From positions 2,914,001 to 2,978,000 of the forward strand of contig CP170561.1 in NCBI GenBank assembly GCA_042701975.1: 64,000 nucleotides of DNA. The letters are read 5' to 3'. Below the pieces are notes generated by a model that saw only the letters and a program-made list of their open reading frames with translations, was not told the DNA's origin and did no database searches. Position 1 is the stretch's first letter. Every line of letters starts with the position of its first letter. The position numbers were made by a program, and so were the translations under genes. Below are positions 42,064 to 51,022 of the stretch, piece after piece. Source of the DNA: JAFALK01 sp042701975 (GTDB lineage Bacteria > Pseudomonadota > Gammaproteobacteria > Burkholderiales > Burkholderiaceae_C).

Positions 42064-42993
42064 GTGGACCTCGCAACGCTTGCCAACCTGATCGCCGCCA
42101 CGCTCAACGCCGGCACGGTGCTGGCCATCGCCGCGCTGGGCTTGCTGATCAACGAGCGTGCGGGCGTGGTCAACCTCGGCGCCGAAGGGATGATGCTCGT
42201 GGCTGCTATCGCCGGTTTTGCCACCTGCGCTGGAACGGGCAGCGATACGCTCGGCTTCCTTGCAGGCGCTGCGGCCGGCGCGGCCATGGCGGCGCTGTTC
42301 GGCTGGCTGGTCATCTGGCTCAACACCAACCAGTACGCGGCCGGCCTGGCGCTGAGTCTGTTCGGCGTGGGCTTCTCGGCTTTCGTGGGCATGGGCTATG
42401 CGCAGGTGCAGCTGCCGCCGCGACCGAACTTCCAGATCCCGCTGCTGGCCGACATCCCCTTCCTCGGCACGGCGCTGTTCAAGCAGCACCCGATGGTCTA
42501 TCTGGCCATCGCGCTGATGCTTGGCCTGAACTGGTTCTTCGACCGCACGCGGCCCGGCCTGGTGCTGCGCGCCATCGGCGAATCGCCCGAATCCGCGCAT
42601 GCGCTGGGTTATCCCGTCAGGCGCATCCGCCTGGCCGCCGTGATGCTGGGCGGCGCGCTGTGCGGGCTGGCGGGCGCCTACGTGTCGGTGATCTACACGC
42701 CGCTGTGGGTGGACGACATGATCGCCGGCAAGGGCTGGATCGCGCTGGCGCTCACCACCTTCGCCACCTGGCGGCCGGCACGCGTCTTGCTGGGTGCTTA
42801 TCTGTTCGGTGGCATCACGATGCTGCAGTTCCATCTGCAAGGGCAGGGCGTGCAGGTGCCGAGCCAGGTGCTCAGCATGCTGCCCTATCTGTCCACCATC
42901 GTGGTGCTGGTGTTGATTTCGAGCAGGGCCGGCAGCTTCATCCGCGTGAACATGCCGGCCTCGATCGGCAAGCCGTTTTTCCCGGGCGCCTGA
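42064..42993 (+). CDS. Nucleoside-type ABC importer permease 2 (system 1)
   Basis: 309 residues, membrane permease of the NupQ/RnsD type: GTVLAIAALGLLINERAGVV, NLGAEGMMLVAA, and GKGWIALALTTFATWRPARV. GTG start at 42064 in tight coupling with permease 1. The two permeases form the heterodimeric channel. Confidence 0.91.
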   Translation: MDLATLANLIAATLNAGTVLAIAALGLLINERAGVVNLGAEGMMLVAAIAGFATCAGTGSDTLGFLAGAAAGAAMAALFGWLVIWLNTNQYAAGLALSLFGVGFSAFVGMGYAQVQLPPRPNFQIPLLADIPFLGTALFKQHPMVYLAIALMLGLNWFFDRTRPGLVLRAIGESPESAHALGYPVRRIRLAAVMLGGALCGLAGAYVSVIYTPLWVDDMIAGKGWIALALTTFATWRPARVLLGAYLFGGITMLQFHLQGQGVQVPSQVLSMLPYLSTIVVLVLISSRAGSFIRVNMPASIGKPFFPGA

Positions 42994-43034
42994 ATTTGGG
43001 ATCAGGCGTCTTCATTCGTCACCAAGGAGAGTCC

Positions 43035-44180
43035 ATGCGTGCTCATCACCGCCTTGCGGCAGTTTCCACCGTGCTGATCGCCGCGGCCCTGGCCGGTTGC
43101 GGCAAGAAGGAAGACGCCACACCCCCGGCCGCCGAGGCCGCCAGTGCGGCGAGTGCGCCGGCCACCGCCGCTCCGCTGAAGATTGCGTTTGCCTACGTCG
43201 GCCCGGTCGGCGACGGCGGCTGGACCTTCGCCCACGACAACGCCCGCAAGGCGCTGGAGAAGGAGTTCGGCAACAAGATCGCCACCAGCTATGTGGAGAA
43301 GGTGCCCGAAGGCCCCGATGCCGAGCGCGTTATCCGCGAGATGGTCGGCCAAGGCAACACGCTGATCTTCGGCACGACCTTCGGCTACATGGAGCCCATG
43401 CTCAAGGTAGCGGCCGATTCGCCCAAGGTGATGTTCGAGCACGCCACCGGCTACAAGCAGGCCGCCAACATGCGCACGTACGACTCGCGCACCTATGAAG
43501 GCGCCTACATGGCCGGCGTGGTGGCCGGTGCGATGAGCAAGACGGGCACGCTGGGCGTGGTCGGCTCCATCCCCATCCCAGAGGTGATCCGCAACATCAA
43601 CAGCTTCACCCTCGGCGCACAGAGCAGCAACCCGAAGATCAAGGTGAAGGTCGTGTGGGTGAACGAATGGTTCAACCCGCCCAAGGAAACCGAAGGCGCG
43701 CAGAGCCTGATCGATGGCGGCGCCGATGTGCTGATGCAGAACACCGATTCCTCGGCCGTGCTGCAGACCGCTGAGAAGAACGGCAAGTACGCCTTCGGCT
43801 GGGATTCCGACATGCACAACTACGCGCCCAAGGCCCACCTGGCCTCGGCCGTGATCAACTGGACGCCGTACTACGTCAAGGCCACGCGCGAAGCGCTGGA
43901 AGGCAAATGGACCGGCAATATGCACAGCTGGTGGGGCGTGAAGGAGGGCGCCATCGACCTCGTGGCCATCGCCGACGCCGTGCCCGCCGAAGCCAAGGCC
44001 CACATCGGGAAGGTCAAGGCCGGTCTCAAGGACGGCAGCTTCGTGATCTGGAAGGGCCCGATCGCCGGCCAGGACGGCAAGGACCTCCTGAAAAAGGACG
44101 AAGTGGCCGACGACAAGTTCCTCTCGGGCATCAACTTCTACGTCAAGGGCGTGGAGGGCAAGGTTCCGAGCGGCAAGTAA
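43035..44180 (+). CDS. BMP-family substrate-binding lipoprotein (system 1)
   Basis: 381 residues: lipobox region TVLIAAALAGCGKK, an Ala-rich linker, then the BMP/PnrA fold: FAYVGPVGDGGWTFAHDNAR, the FGTTFGYMEPM segment, and VNEWFNPPKETEGAQSL. BMP proteins bind nucleosides (PnrA, MglB-like fold); the linked Tsx-like porin supports that here. AAGGAGA precedes the ATG. It is larger than the family mean because of the N-terminal linker. Confidence 0.92.
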   Translation: MRAHHRLAAVSTVLIAAALAGCGKKEDATPPAAEAASAASAPATAAPLKIAFAYVGPVGDGGWTFAHDNARKALEKEFGNKIATSYVEKVPEGPDAERVIREMVGQGNTLIFGTTFGYMEPMLKVAADSPKVMFEHATGYKQAANMRTYDSRTYEGAYMAGVVAGAMSKTGTLGVVGSIPIPEVIRNINSFTLGAQSSNPKIKVKVVWVNEWFNPPKETEGAQSLIDGGADVLMQNTDSSAVLQTAEKNGKYAFGWDSDMHNYAPKAHLASAVINWTPYYVKATREALEGKWTGNMHSWWGVKEGAIDLVAIADAVPAEAKAHIGKVKAGLKDGSFVIWKGPIAGQDGKDLLKKDEVADDKFLSGINFYVKGVEGKVPSGK

Positions 44181-44219
44181 GAAGCCGTCCCATCATCCAG
44201 CAACGACCAGGAGAGGCCC

Positions 44220-45065
44220 ATGAAATCGAAGATTCCGCTGATCGCACTTTCTGCGTTGGCCGGCGCCGGCGCCGCGCACGCTGCTGACTGGAGCGACACC
44301 TCCATCGGCGCCCGCTACGGCACGCAGTTCCGTGAGCCCTACAACCCGGAAGACATCAGCAAGTACATCGTCAACCTCACCCACGCCAGCGGCTACAAGT
44401 ACGGCAGCAACTTCCTGAACGTGGACCTGCTGATGTCGGACAGCAAGGATCCAAGCAACATCTCCTCGGGCAACGGTGCGCACGAAGCCTACATCGTCTA
44501 CCGCCACACGCTGGACCTGGGCAAGGTGATGGGTTCCAACCTGTCTTCGCCCGGTATCCGCGGCTGGGGTGTGATGGCCGGCTTCGACTGGAACACCAAG
44601 ACCGACGCCACCTACAACTCCAAGAAGCGCATGTTCGTGCTCGGCCCCACGGTCATGTTCGACGTGCCGGGCTTCTTGAATGTCAGCCTCGTGCTGCTCA
44701 AGGAAAGCAACCAGCCCAGCGGCTTCAGCTTCGCCACCAACGCCAACTATTCGGTCAGCCGCTACAGCTACAAGACCCACCCGATGCTGACGGCGGCCTG
44801 GGGCATCAACTTCTCCGACCGCATCTCCTGGGAGGGCTACGCCAACTTCATCGCCTCCAAGGGCAATGATGAGTTCGGCGGCAAGACCAAGCCCGAAACC
44901 AACATCGACATGCAGCTGATGTACGACGTGACCGGCACCAAGACCTTCAAGGTCGGCATCGAGTACCAGTACTGGAAGAACAAGTTCGGCAACGATTCAG
45001 GCGGCCCGGCAGGCAGCGGGGCGTTTGCCAAGACGCCGATGATCCGGGCGGAATATCACTTCTGA
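44220..45065 (+). CDS. Tsx-like outer-membrane nucleoside channel
   Basis: 281 residues: signal peptide ending AGAAHA, amphipathic beta strands throughout, and the C-terminal RAEYHF with the terminal Phe required for outer-membrane assembly. Segments such as DWSDTSIGARYGTQFREPYN and KTKPETNIDMQLMYDVTGT resemble the Tsx family of nucleoside-specific channels. Its position after the BMP importer links outer- and inner-membrane steps of uptake. Confidence 0.85.
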   Translation: MKSKIPLIALSALAGAGAAHAADWSDTSIGARYGTQFREPYNPEDISKYIVNLTHASGYKYGSNFLNVDLLMSDSKDPSNISSGNGAHEAYIVYRHTLDLGKVMGSNLSSPGIRGWGVMAGFDWNTKTDATYNSKKRMFVLGPTVMFDVPGFLNVSLVLLKESNQPSGFSFATNANYSVSRYSYKTHPMLTAAWGINFSDRISWEGYANFIASKGNDEFGGKTKPETNIDMQLMYDVTGTKTFKVGIEYQYWKNKFGNDSGGPAGSGAFAKTPMIRAEYHF

Positions 45066-45082
45066 TCCGAAGAATCTTCACG

Positions 45083-45112
45083 AGGAGCGCCCTGCGGGGC
45101 GCTCTTCTTTTT
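45083..45112 (+). terminator. Rho-independent terminator of the nucleoside importer operon
   Basis: GAGCGCCC pairs with GGGCGCTC around a TGCG loop, then TTCTTTTT; 17 bases after the porin gene. Confidence 0.9.
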
Positions 45113-45122
45113 CAGGGGGCGC

Positions 45123-45893
45123 TCAGGCCTCGCGCACGTCCGCCAGCACGGTCTCGCCGAAGTCGCTTCTGCGCAAGTAACGCAATACCTTGGCGGCAGC
45201 GCCGGCCGGGCTGTCCAGCGCACCTTCGCTCTTGAAGGCGGCAAAGCGCGGCTGGTCGGGGAAGAGCGCCGGATCGCCGCTGCGCAGGCGGATCTGCATG
45301 TCGGTGTCAATGATGCCCGGCGCCAGCGAGACGACCTTCGCGCCGTCCAGCGCCATCGCCCGCGAGAGGTTGTCCATGCCCGCCTTCACTGCGCAATACG
45401 GCGCCGTACCGGCCATGGCGCGTCGGCCGAGACCCGAGGAGATGTTGAGGATGCGCTGCTCGGTGCGCTTCATGTGGGCACAGCCCTGGATGAAGGCCTG
45501 CGACAGCAGCATCACCGCCTCCAGCCCTACGCGCACCGTTGCCGAAAGCTCTTCGAGCGAGACACTTTCTACAGGTCCCGGCTGGCTCACCAGCGCCGCG
45601 TTGTTGATCAGGTGGACGCGCGAGAAGCGCTCCAACGGCTGATCCTTCAGCCAGTCGCGCAGCTTCTGCGCCACGGCCAGCGGCTCCGCCAGATCGGCCT
45701 GCCATTGCAGCAGTTCTGCGCCGCGGTTGCGCGCGGCGATCGCCAGGGCCGCGCTCTGCTGACGCGCCAGGCCCAGCACCACGTGGCCGGGTTCGAGCAG
45801 CTGCTGCGCCATGGCCTCGCCCATGCCGCGCGAGCTGCCGGTGATGATGAAAAGCTGCTGCTGCTGCTGCTGCTGCTGTTGTTCGGTGCTCAT
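45123..45893 (-). CDS. SDR-family oxidoreductase with N-terminal polyglutamine
   Basis: 256 residues: FIITGSSRGMGEAMA, INNAALVSQPGPVE, ISSGLGRRAMAGTAPYCAVK (Ser, Tyr, Lys), the pattern of sepiapterin/benzoin-reductase-like SDRs. Uniquely, residues 5-13 are nine Gln encoded by eight CAG codons and a CAA, directly before the first beta strand. Last gene of a minus-strand group (creatininase, phosphatase, RluA-type, SDR). Substrate unknown. Confidence 0.86.
   Translation of the reverse strand: MSTEQQQQQQQQQLFIITGSSRGMGEAMAQQLLEPGHVVLGLARQQSAALAIAARNRGAELLQWQADLAEPLAVAQKLRDWLKDQPLERFSRVHLINNAALVSQPGPVESVSLEELSATVRVGLEAVMLLSQAFIQGCAHMKRTEQRILNISSGLGRRAMAGTAPYCAVKAGMDNLSRAMALDGAKVVSLAPGIIDTDMQIRLRSGDPALFPDQPRFAAFKSEGALDSPAGAAAKVLRYLRRSDFGETVLADVREA
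45855..45878 (-). repeat. Perfect CAG triplet repeat, eight units
   Basis: Eight CAG codons in frame within the SDR gene (CTG on the plus strand), encoding most of a nine-glutamine tract at residues 5-13. Slippage would change tract length without shifting frame. Confidence 0.9.
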
Positions 45894-45897
45894 GTCT

Positions 45898-46488
45898 TCA
45901 GAAGTCAGGAGGAGATTCGAGCCGCAAGCCGCGGCCGGGCAGTTCGAGGAACGCGGCGTGCAGCATCAGCCGCGGTGCGCTGACGCCACCGTACAGCGTA
46001 TCGCCAACAATCGGGTGGCCAATGGATTTCAGATGCACGCGCAGCTGGTGCGAGCGGCCGGTGACGGGCTTGAGCTCCAGCCGGGAGCAGTCGTCTTCGT
46101 GCGCCGTTACGCGCCAGCGCGTCAGCGAAGGCTTGCCGGTCTCGTGGTCGACCTTTTGCAGCGGCCGGTTCGGCCAATCGGCGATCAGCGGCAAGGCGAT
46201 CTCCTGCCAGCCTCGGTCCTCGACGTGGCCCATGACCAGCGCAACGTAGCGCTTGTTCACGCGCCGCTCCGCAAAGTCCAGGCTCAGCTCGCGTTGCGCA
46301 TCAGGCCCGCGCGCAAACAGCAGCAGGCCGGAGGTGGCCTGGTCCAGCCGGTGCACGGTCAGCGCCTCTGGATAAAGCTGCTGCAGCCGCGTCACCGCGC
46401 AATCGGGCTCGGTGCGGCCGGGCACGGAGAGCAGGCCGGCCGGCTTGTCCACGACGATCAATGCGTCGTCGATGTGGACGATGTCCAT
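45898..46488 (-). CDS. RluA-family pseudouridine synthase
   Basis: 196 residues: ALIVVDKPAGLLSVPGR, the catalytic segment VHRLDQATSGLLLFAR (Asp in HRLD), and GRSHQLRVHLKSIGHPIVGD. It isomerises uridine in rRNA or tRNA. The short form without an S4 domain resembles RluA itself (23S U746/tRNA U32). 4 bases before the SDR gene; same operon as the phosphatase. Confidence 0.9.
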   Translation of the reverse strand: MDIVHIDDALIVVDKPAGLLSVPGRTEPDCAVTRLQQLYPEALTVHRLDQATSGLLLFARGPDAQRELSLDFAERRVNKRYVALVMGHVEDRGWQEIALPLIADWPNRPLQKVDHETGKPSLTRWRVTAHEDDCSRLELKPVTGRSHQLRVHLKSIGHPIVGDTLYGGVSAPRLMLHAAFLELPGRGLRLESPPDF

Positions 46489-46506
46489 GCGATCACTCGT
46501 CCGCGC

Positions 46507-46983
46507 TCAGAACTGGTGGATCCAGCCTGTCTGCAAGGCGGATTGCGGGTTCGAGCCCGCGTCGCGCACCTGCGTCAGCGCCTGCAGCGTGGGCAGGCCC
46601 AAGGCCTTGAGCGTGCAGGCCGCCACCGTGCCGGTGCGGCCAATGCCGTGGGCGCAGTGCAGCAGCACGGAGTCGCCTTCGCGCAGCTTCTCGGCAATGC
46701 GCGCCACGCCGGCGCGGAGTTCCTCGCCATCGTCACCCAGGCCGAAGTCGCGCATCGGCAGTTCGAGCAGTTCGCAGGGCAGGGCGTCTTGCTGGATGGC
46801 GCGGAAGTAGTCGGGCGAAGAGCGCTGCACTTCCACGCTCGGGTTCAGGCAGACGATCAGGCCGAGCTGGACGCGTCGGGCTTCGTGCAGGAAGTCTTCC
46901 CAGGATTCGAGGCGGCCAGGCATGGAATGCAGCCAGAGCTTGCCGGCAACGACGGCGGGCAGGGTGACGGGGCGGAAGGGCAT
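46507..46983 (-). CDS. Dual-specificity/tyrosine-type protein phosphatase
   Basis: 158 residues of the Cys-phosphatase superfamily: P-loop LLHCAHGIGRTGTVAACTLK (HCX5R), with a distant WPD-like DFGLGDDG containing the general-acid Asp candidate. May act on phosphoproteins, phosphoinositides or other phosphoesters. The ATG at 46983 is preferred; a TTG at 47016 would overlap the creatininase-family gene by 13 bases. Confidence 0.85.
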   Translation of the reverse strand: MPFRPVTLPAVVAGKLWLHSMPGRLESWEDFLHEARRVQLGLIVCLNPSVEVQRSSPDYFRAIQQDALPCELLELPMRDFGLGDDGEELRAGVARIAEKLREGDSVLLHCAHGIGRTGTVAACTLKALGLPTLQALTQVRDAGSNPQSALQTGWIHQF

Positions 46984-47003
46984 GACGCTATTCTCGATCG
47001 GGA

Positions 47004-47711
47004 TCAAGCGAGCCAAGGCCCTTCGATCTGCTCGCGGGTTTCGTCGACGGCGATCTGCCAGAGCCGGGCCATGGTGGCCTCGTCGCGCTGGTAGTGGCCA
47101 CCATAGCAGCCGTCGCCCAGGTACTCGCGCTTGGCTTCAGGGCTCATCAGCGCCATGCGGGCGTAGTCCACCAGCGGCTTCGGCTCCGTGGGCTGCACCA
47201 CGCCTTCGAGCCTTGTCAAGCCAGCGAAGTTCTCCATCCACGAGGCGTGCGAGGCCTGCGGATCGTGCTCGCGCACGAAAGCCATCGTGCGCGGCGCGGC
47301 CCACCAGTTGTGCCAGCGCAGTTGCAGGCCCGGGTGCTCACTCGTCAGCTCCTGCAGCACGCTGGCCGCGCCGTTGTTGCCGCCGTGGCCGTTGACGATC
47401 AGCACGCGCCGGAAACCGTGGTGCTGGAGGGAGCCGATCAGGTCACGCAGGACGGCGAGCAGTGTCTCCAGCCTCAGCGTCATCGTGCCCGGATAGGCCA
47501 TGTAGGTCGGTGTGAAGCCATAGGGCTGGGCCGGAAAGACCGGCACGCCCAAGGGCTCGGCGGCGGCCACCGACACGGCTTCGCAGAGCGTGGCATCCAC
47601 CGCCAGCGAGAGCCTCGCGTGCTGCTCGATGCTGCCCAGCGGCAGCACCGCGCGGTCGTCGCGCTGCAGGTAGTCCTCGACCATCCGCCAGTTGCAGTCC
47701 TTGATTCGCAT
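47004..47711 (-). CDS. Creatininase-family amidohydrolase
   Basis: 235 residues: VLPLGSIEQHARLSLAVDATL (Glu/His/Asp metal site), YMAYPGTMTLR, and VNGHGGNNGAASVL. Members hydrolyse cyclic or linear amides such as creatinine or formamide intermediates. First gene of the minus-strand group, divergent from the MFS transporter with a 61-base AT-rich gap. The specific substrate is unknown. Confidence 0.88.
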   Translation of the reverse strand: MRIKDCNWRMVEDYLQRDDRAVLPLGSIEQHARLSLAVDATLCEAVSVAAAEPLGVPVFPAQPYGFTPTYMAYPGTMTLRLETLLAVLRDLIGSLQHHGFRRVLIVNGHGGNNGAASVLQELTSEHPGLQLRWHNWWAAPRTMAFVREHDPQASHASWMENFAGLTRLEGVVQPTEPKPLVDYARMALMSPEAKREYLGDGCYGGHYQRDEATMARLWQIAVDETREQIEGPWLA

Positions 47712-47748
47712 GCCGGGATTGTGCGACCAGACGCATGACATGGATATG

Positions 47749-47763
47749 TAAACAAATGGTTTA
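47749..47763. promoter_or_regulatory. AT-rich inverted repeat between creatininase and MFS genes
   Basis: TAAAC-AAATG-GTTTA in an AT-rich 61-base gap otherwise flanked by GC-rich genes. Candidate operator for the cysteine-rich regulator in the MFS operon or part of a divergent promoter. Confidence 0.4.
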
Positions 47764-47772
47764 TAAAATGCG

Positions 47773-49029
47773 ATGATGCGGCGCATGAGCAGCACCGCCG
47801 TCCCCGCATCTCCATCCCCCTCGGCTCCCGTCAAGCATCCCTACTGGGTGCTCGCCACCGTCTGCGCCATGGCGCTGATGAGCACGATGGGCGTGTCCAT
47901 GCCTTACCCCATCCTCGCGCCGATCTTCGTCGGCGGACCGGTGGACGGCTTCACCCACTTCGCGGGCCTGGATCCGCGCCTGCTGATGGGCGTGGCGCTG
48001 GCGGCCAATCCGCTCGGTATCCTGATCGGCAGCCTCTTCATCGGCCCGCTGTCGGATCGCTACGGCCGCCGCACGCTCTTGAGCTTCACGCTGACGGCCT
48101 GTCTGCTGGGCTATCTGCTCACAGCCTTTGCGCTGGACCAGCGGCTGTACCCGCTCTTCGTGATCGCGCGCTTCGTCACCGGCCTGACCGAAGGCAACAC
48201 CGCCGTGGCCCGCGCGCTGATCGCTGACATGAACGCGCAGATCGACCGCACCCGCGCCTTCGCGCTGCTCAATGCCTGCTTCTACATCGGCTGGCTGATC
48301 GGCCCGCTGGTCGGCGGGCTTACTCTGCATCTGGGCGACGCCGTCCCCTTCTTGCTGGCCGCCGCCGCGATGCTGCCCTGCCTGCTGGTCCTGTACCTGG
48401 CGCTGCCAGCCAGCGCGCGGCAATCCGGTCCGCTGCACCTCTTGCGCTCGATGCGCGAGCATCAATCGCTGGGCCTGCTGGCACGCGATCCGCGGCTGGT
48501 GCCGCTGTTCCTGCTGCAGCTGTCGTACACGCTGGGGATCAACGCGCTGTACGAGTTCTCGCCGCTGTGGTTGCTGGAGGTGCTGGGCCTGGGCAGCAGC
48601 GGCATCGCCTGGGTGACGGCCGCACAGTGCGCGGCGATGACGCTGGCCAGCCTCGTCGCAGGCCGGCTGATCAGCGGGCCGCCGCGCCTGCACCGGGCCG
48701 CGCAGGCCGCGCTGCTGGCGGCGCTGTGCATCGTGCTGCTGGCCGGCGTCCCAGGCTGGTTCGGCGTGGCTTGCATCATCGGCGCGGGCGCTTCTCAATC
48801 GCTCTACAACGCGGTGCTGCCGGCGTGGATGTCCGAACGCTTCGCCGACCACGGCCAGGGCCGCGTGATGGGCCTGTTGACCACCACCTTCTGCATCGCC
48901 AACGTGACCATCGCCTTGGTGGGCAGCGCGCTGTCGCTGTTGTCCGTGCGCTCGGTGATGGCGTTGGGCGGCGTGTGCTGCGTGATCTCGGCCAGCCTCC
49001 TGCTGCGCCACGCGAGACGCAACCCATGA
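47773..49029 (+). CDS. MFS transporter
   Basis: 418 residues with about 12 membrane helices. MSTMGVSMPYPILAPIF opens the first helix; the A-motif GPLSDRYGRRTLLSF follows helix 2, as in drug:H+ antiporters of the TetA/Bcr type. ATGs at 47773 and 47785 are both possible starts. The stop overlaps the regulator start (ATGA). Substrate unknown; efflux is the usual role. Confidence 0.88.
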   Translation: MMRRMSSTAVPASPSPSAPVKHPYWVLATVCAMALMSTMGVSMPYPILAPIFVGGPVDGFTHFAGLDPRLLMGVALAANPLGILIGSLFIGPLSDRYGRRTLLSFTLTACLLGYLLTAFALDQRLYPLFVIARFVTGLTEGNTAVARALIADMNAQIDRTRAFALLNACFYIGWLIGPLVGGLTLHLGDAVPFLLAAAAMLPCLLVLYLALPASARQSGPLHLLRSMREHQSLGLLARDPRLVPLFLLQLSYTLGINALYEFSPLWLLEVLGLGSSGIAWVTAAQCAAMTLASLVAGRLISGPPRLHRAAQAALLAALCIVLLAGVPGWFGVACIIGAGASQSLYNAVLPAWMSERFADHGQGRVMGLLTTTFCIANVTIALVGSALSLLSVRSVMALGGVCCVISASLLLRHARRNP

Positions 49030-49628
49030 AGAGCACCGAAGACCGGCTGCTGCAGGCGCTCAAGAGCGCCGGGCCGCAGTCCGCCGCCACGCTGGCCGCT
49101 GCCTGCGCGATCACGCCGATGGGCGCGCACAAGAGCCTGCAGGGCCTGCAGGCGCAAGGCCTGGTGGAAGGCGAGGACGAAGCTGGCTCCGTCGGCCGGC
49201 CCAAGCGCATCTGGCGGCTCACGGCCGTGGGCCACGGGCGCTTCCCGGATCGGCATGCCGAGCTGTTCGCGCAGATGATCGGATTCATGGAGCCCGAGGC
49301 GCTGGAGCGGCTCATCGGCCAGCGCGAGGCACAGATGGTCGAGCAGTACGGCGCCGCGCTTGCTGGCGCCAAGAACGTCGGCGATCGCGTGCGCAAGTTG
49401 GCCGAGCTGCGCGCGGCCGAGGGCTACATGGCCCGTGCCGAGAAGTCCGGGCGCGACTGGCTGCTGATCGAGGACCACTGCCCGATCTGCACCGCCGCCG
49501 CGAGCTGCCAGGGTTTCTGCCGCTCGGAGCTGGAGCTGTTTTCAAGGGTGCTGGATGCGCCGGTCGTTCGCGAGGAACACCTGCCGGCCGGCGGCCGCCG
49601 CTGCGTCTACAGAATTCGCGCCGCCTAG
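49026..49628 (+). CDS. HTH transcriptional regulator with C-terminal cysteine cluster (SufR-like)
   Basis: 200 residues. N-terminal winged helix (LLQALKSAGPQSAATLAAAC, then GAHKSLQGLQAQGLVE and RPKRIWRLT). The C-terminal part has HCPICTAAASCQGFC (Cys152, 155, 161, 165), followed by ELELF, and a further Cys193. This resembles SufR-type regulators, whose cysteines hold an Fe-S cluster, so it may sense redox or iron-sulfur status. It probably controls its own MFS operon. Confidence 0.82.
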   Translation: MKSTEDRLLQALKSAGPQSAATLAAACAITPMGAHKSLQGLQAQGLVEGEDEAGSVGRPKRIWRLTAVGHGRFPDRHAELFAQMIGFMEPEALERLIGQREAQMVEQYGAALAGAKNVGDRVRKLAELRAAEGYMARAEKSGRDWLLIEDHCPICTAAASCQGFCRSELELFSRVLDAPVVREEHLPAGGRRCVYRIRAA

Positions 49629-49675
49629 CCTCAATTGCCGCGTTACGCGCGATTTCAGCGTTAGGCTGACGGCCT

Positions 49676-51016
49676 ATGAATTCCGCACGCCCTCGGCTGC
49701 TGTCCCTCGCCTGGCCCATGTTCGCCGAGATGCTCTTCGGCATCGGTGTGAGCGTGCTGTGTACCGGCATGGCCGGTCGAATCTCTGACGACACCGGTGC
49801 CGCCTTTGCGATGGGCACCCAGCTCGCGGCCACCTTGTTCCTGCTGTTTCGCATCATCGGCGCCGGTGTGAGCGTTGTCATCACTCAGAACCTGGGTGCG
49901 GGCAAGAAGGAGCAGGCCGATGCCGTGGCCCGTGCCGCGGTGGGCGCCAGCAGCTGGATCGGCGGCTTCTCGATGCTGGCCGCGCTGGCCTTTGCCACGC
50001 CGCTGCTGCGCGTGCTCAACACGCCGGAAGATGTGCTGCCGCTGGCCGTGCCGCTGCTGCGCTGGCTGGCGCCGGCCATCCTGCTCGATGTTTGGAATGC
50101 GTCGATGGTGAGCGTCATGCGGGCGCACATGCGCTCCCGGGACACGCTGGCCGTGATCGTCGTCATGCAGATCATCGTCATCGCCTTGGCCATGCCGCTG
50201 ATGCCGCGCATGGGGCTGGAGGGCTATGCGCTGGCGCTGTTCGTCAGCCGCGTGGTGGGTGTGGTGCTGCACCTGTGGCTGTGGAAGCTGCGCCTGGGCC
50301 TGAGGCTGCGCGCCCACGACTGGTGGCGTCTGCCGCGCCGCGAACTGGCCGACGTGCTGCACATCGGCCTGCCCGGCGCGGCAGAGAACCTGGCCTATCG
50401 CCTGTGCTTCATGGCCGGCGTGGCCGCCATCGGCACGATGGGCACGCACGCCGTCGCCACGCATGCGTACACGATGCAGCTGATGTGGGTGGTGCTGCTC
50501 TTTGGCCTGTCCATCGGTTTTGCCGCCGAGATCATGGTCGGCCACATGATCGGCGCCGGCCAGCTGCACGCGGCCAACCGCCTGCTGCGCAAGGCGCTCA
50601 AGCTCGGCTTGATGGCGGCGGTGGTCATCGCCAGCTGCTTCGCGCTGGCCTCGCCATGGCTGCTGACCTTCTTCACCAACGATCCGTCCATCATCAGCAT
50701 GGGCGCCACGCTGATGTGGTGGACCGTGCTGATCGAGCCCGGCCGCACCTTCAACCTCGTCGTCATCAACGCGCTGCGTGCCGCTGGTGATGCGCGTTAT
50801 CCGGTGATGGTGGGCGCCTTCTCGATGGTCTTCGTGCTGGCCGGCGGCGCGTGGCTGCTGGGCGTGCACTTCGGGCTGGGCCTGGTCGGCGTGTGGATTT
50901 CGTACGCGGCCGATGAATGGATCCGCGGCTTGCTGATGTGGCGCCGCTGGGCGCGGCATGACTGGGTACCTTACGCGCGGGCAACGCACCGGCGCGTAAG
51001 GTTTCGCGCAGCATGA
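49676..51016 (+). CDS. MATE-family efflux transporter
   Basis: 446 residues, about 12 membrane helices in two similar halves: LAWPMFAEMLFGIGVSVLC, then GAGVSVVITQNLGAGKKEQA and IGLPGAAENLAYRL with GAGQLHAANRLLRKALKLG in the second half. Exports cationic drugs or metabolites in exchange for Na+ or H+. No tight coupling to neighbours; convergent with the secreted-protein gene downstream. Confidence 0.92.
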   Translation: MNSARPRLLSLAWPMFAEMLFGIGVSVLCTGMAGRISDDTGAAFAMGTQLAATLFLLFRIIGAGVSVVITQNLGAGKKEQADAVARAAVGASSWIGGFSMLAALAFATPLLRVLNTPEDVLPLAVPLLRWLAPAILLDVWNASMVSVMRAHMRSRDTLAVIVVMQIIVIALAMPLMPRMGLEGYALALFVSRVVGVVLHLWLWKLRLGLRLRAHDWWRLPRRELADVLHIGLPGAAENLAYRLCFMAGVAAIGTMGTHAVATHAYTMQLMWVVLLFGLSIGFAAEIMVGHMIGAGQLHAANRLLRKALKLGLMAAVVIASCFALASPWLLTFFTNDPSIISMGATLMWWTVLIEPGRTFNLVVINALRAAGDARYPVMVGAFSMVFVLAGGAWLLGVHFGLGLVGVWISYAADEWIRGLLMWRRWARHDWVPYARATHRRVRFRAA

Positions 51017-51022
51017 GCCGGA

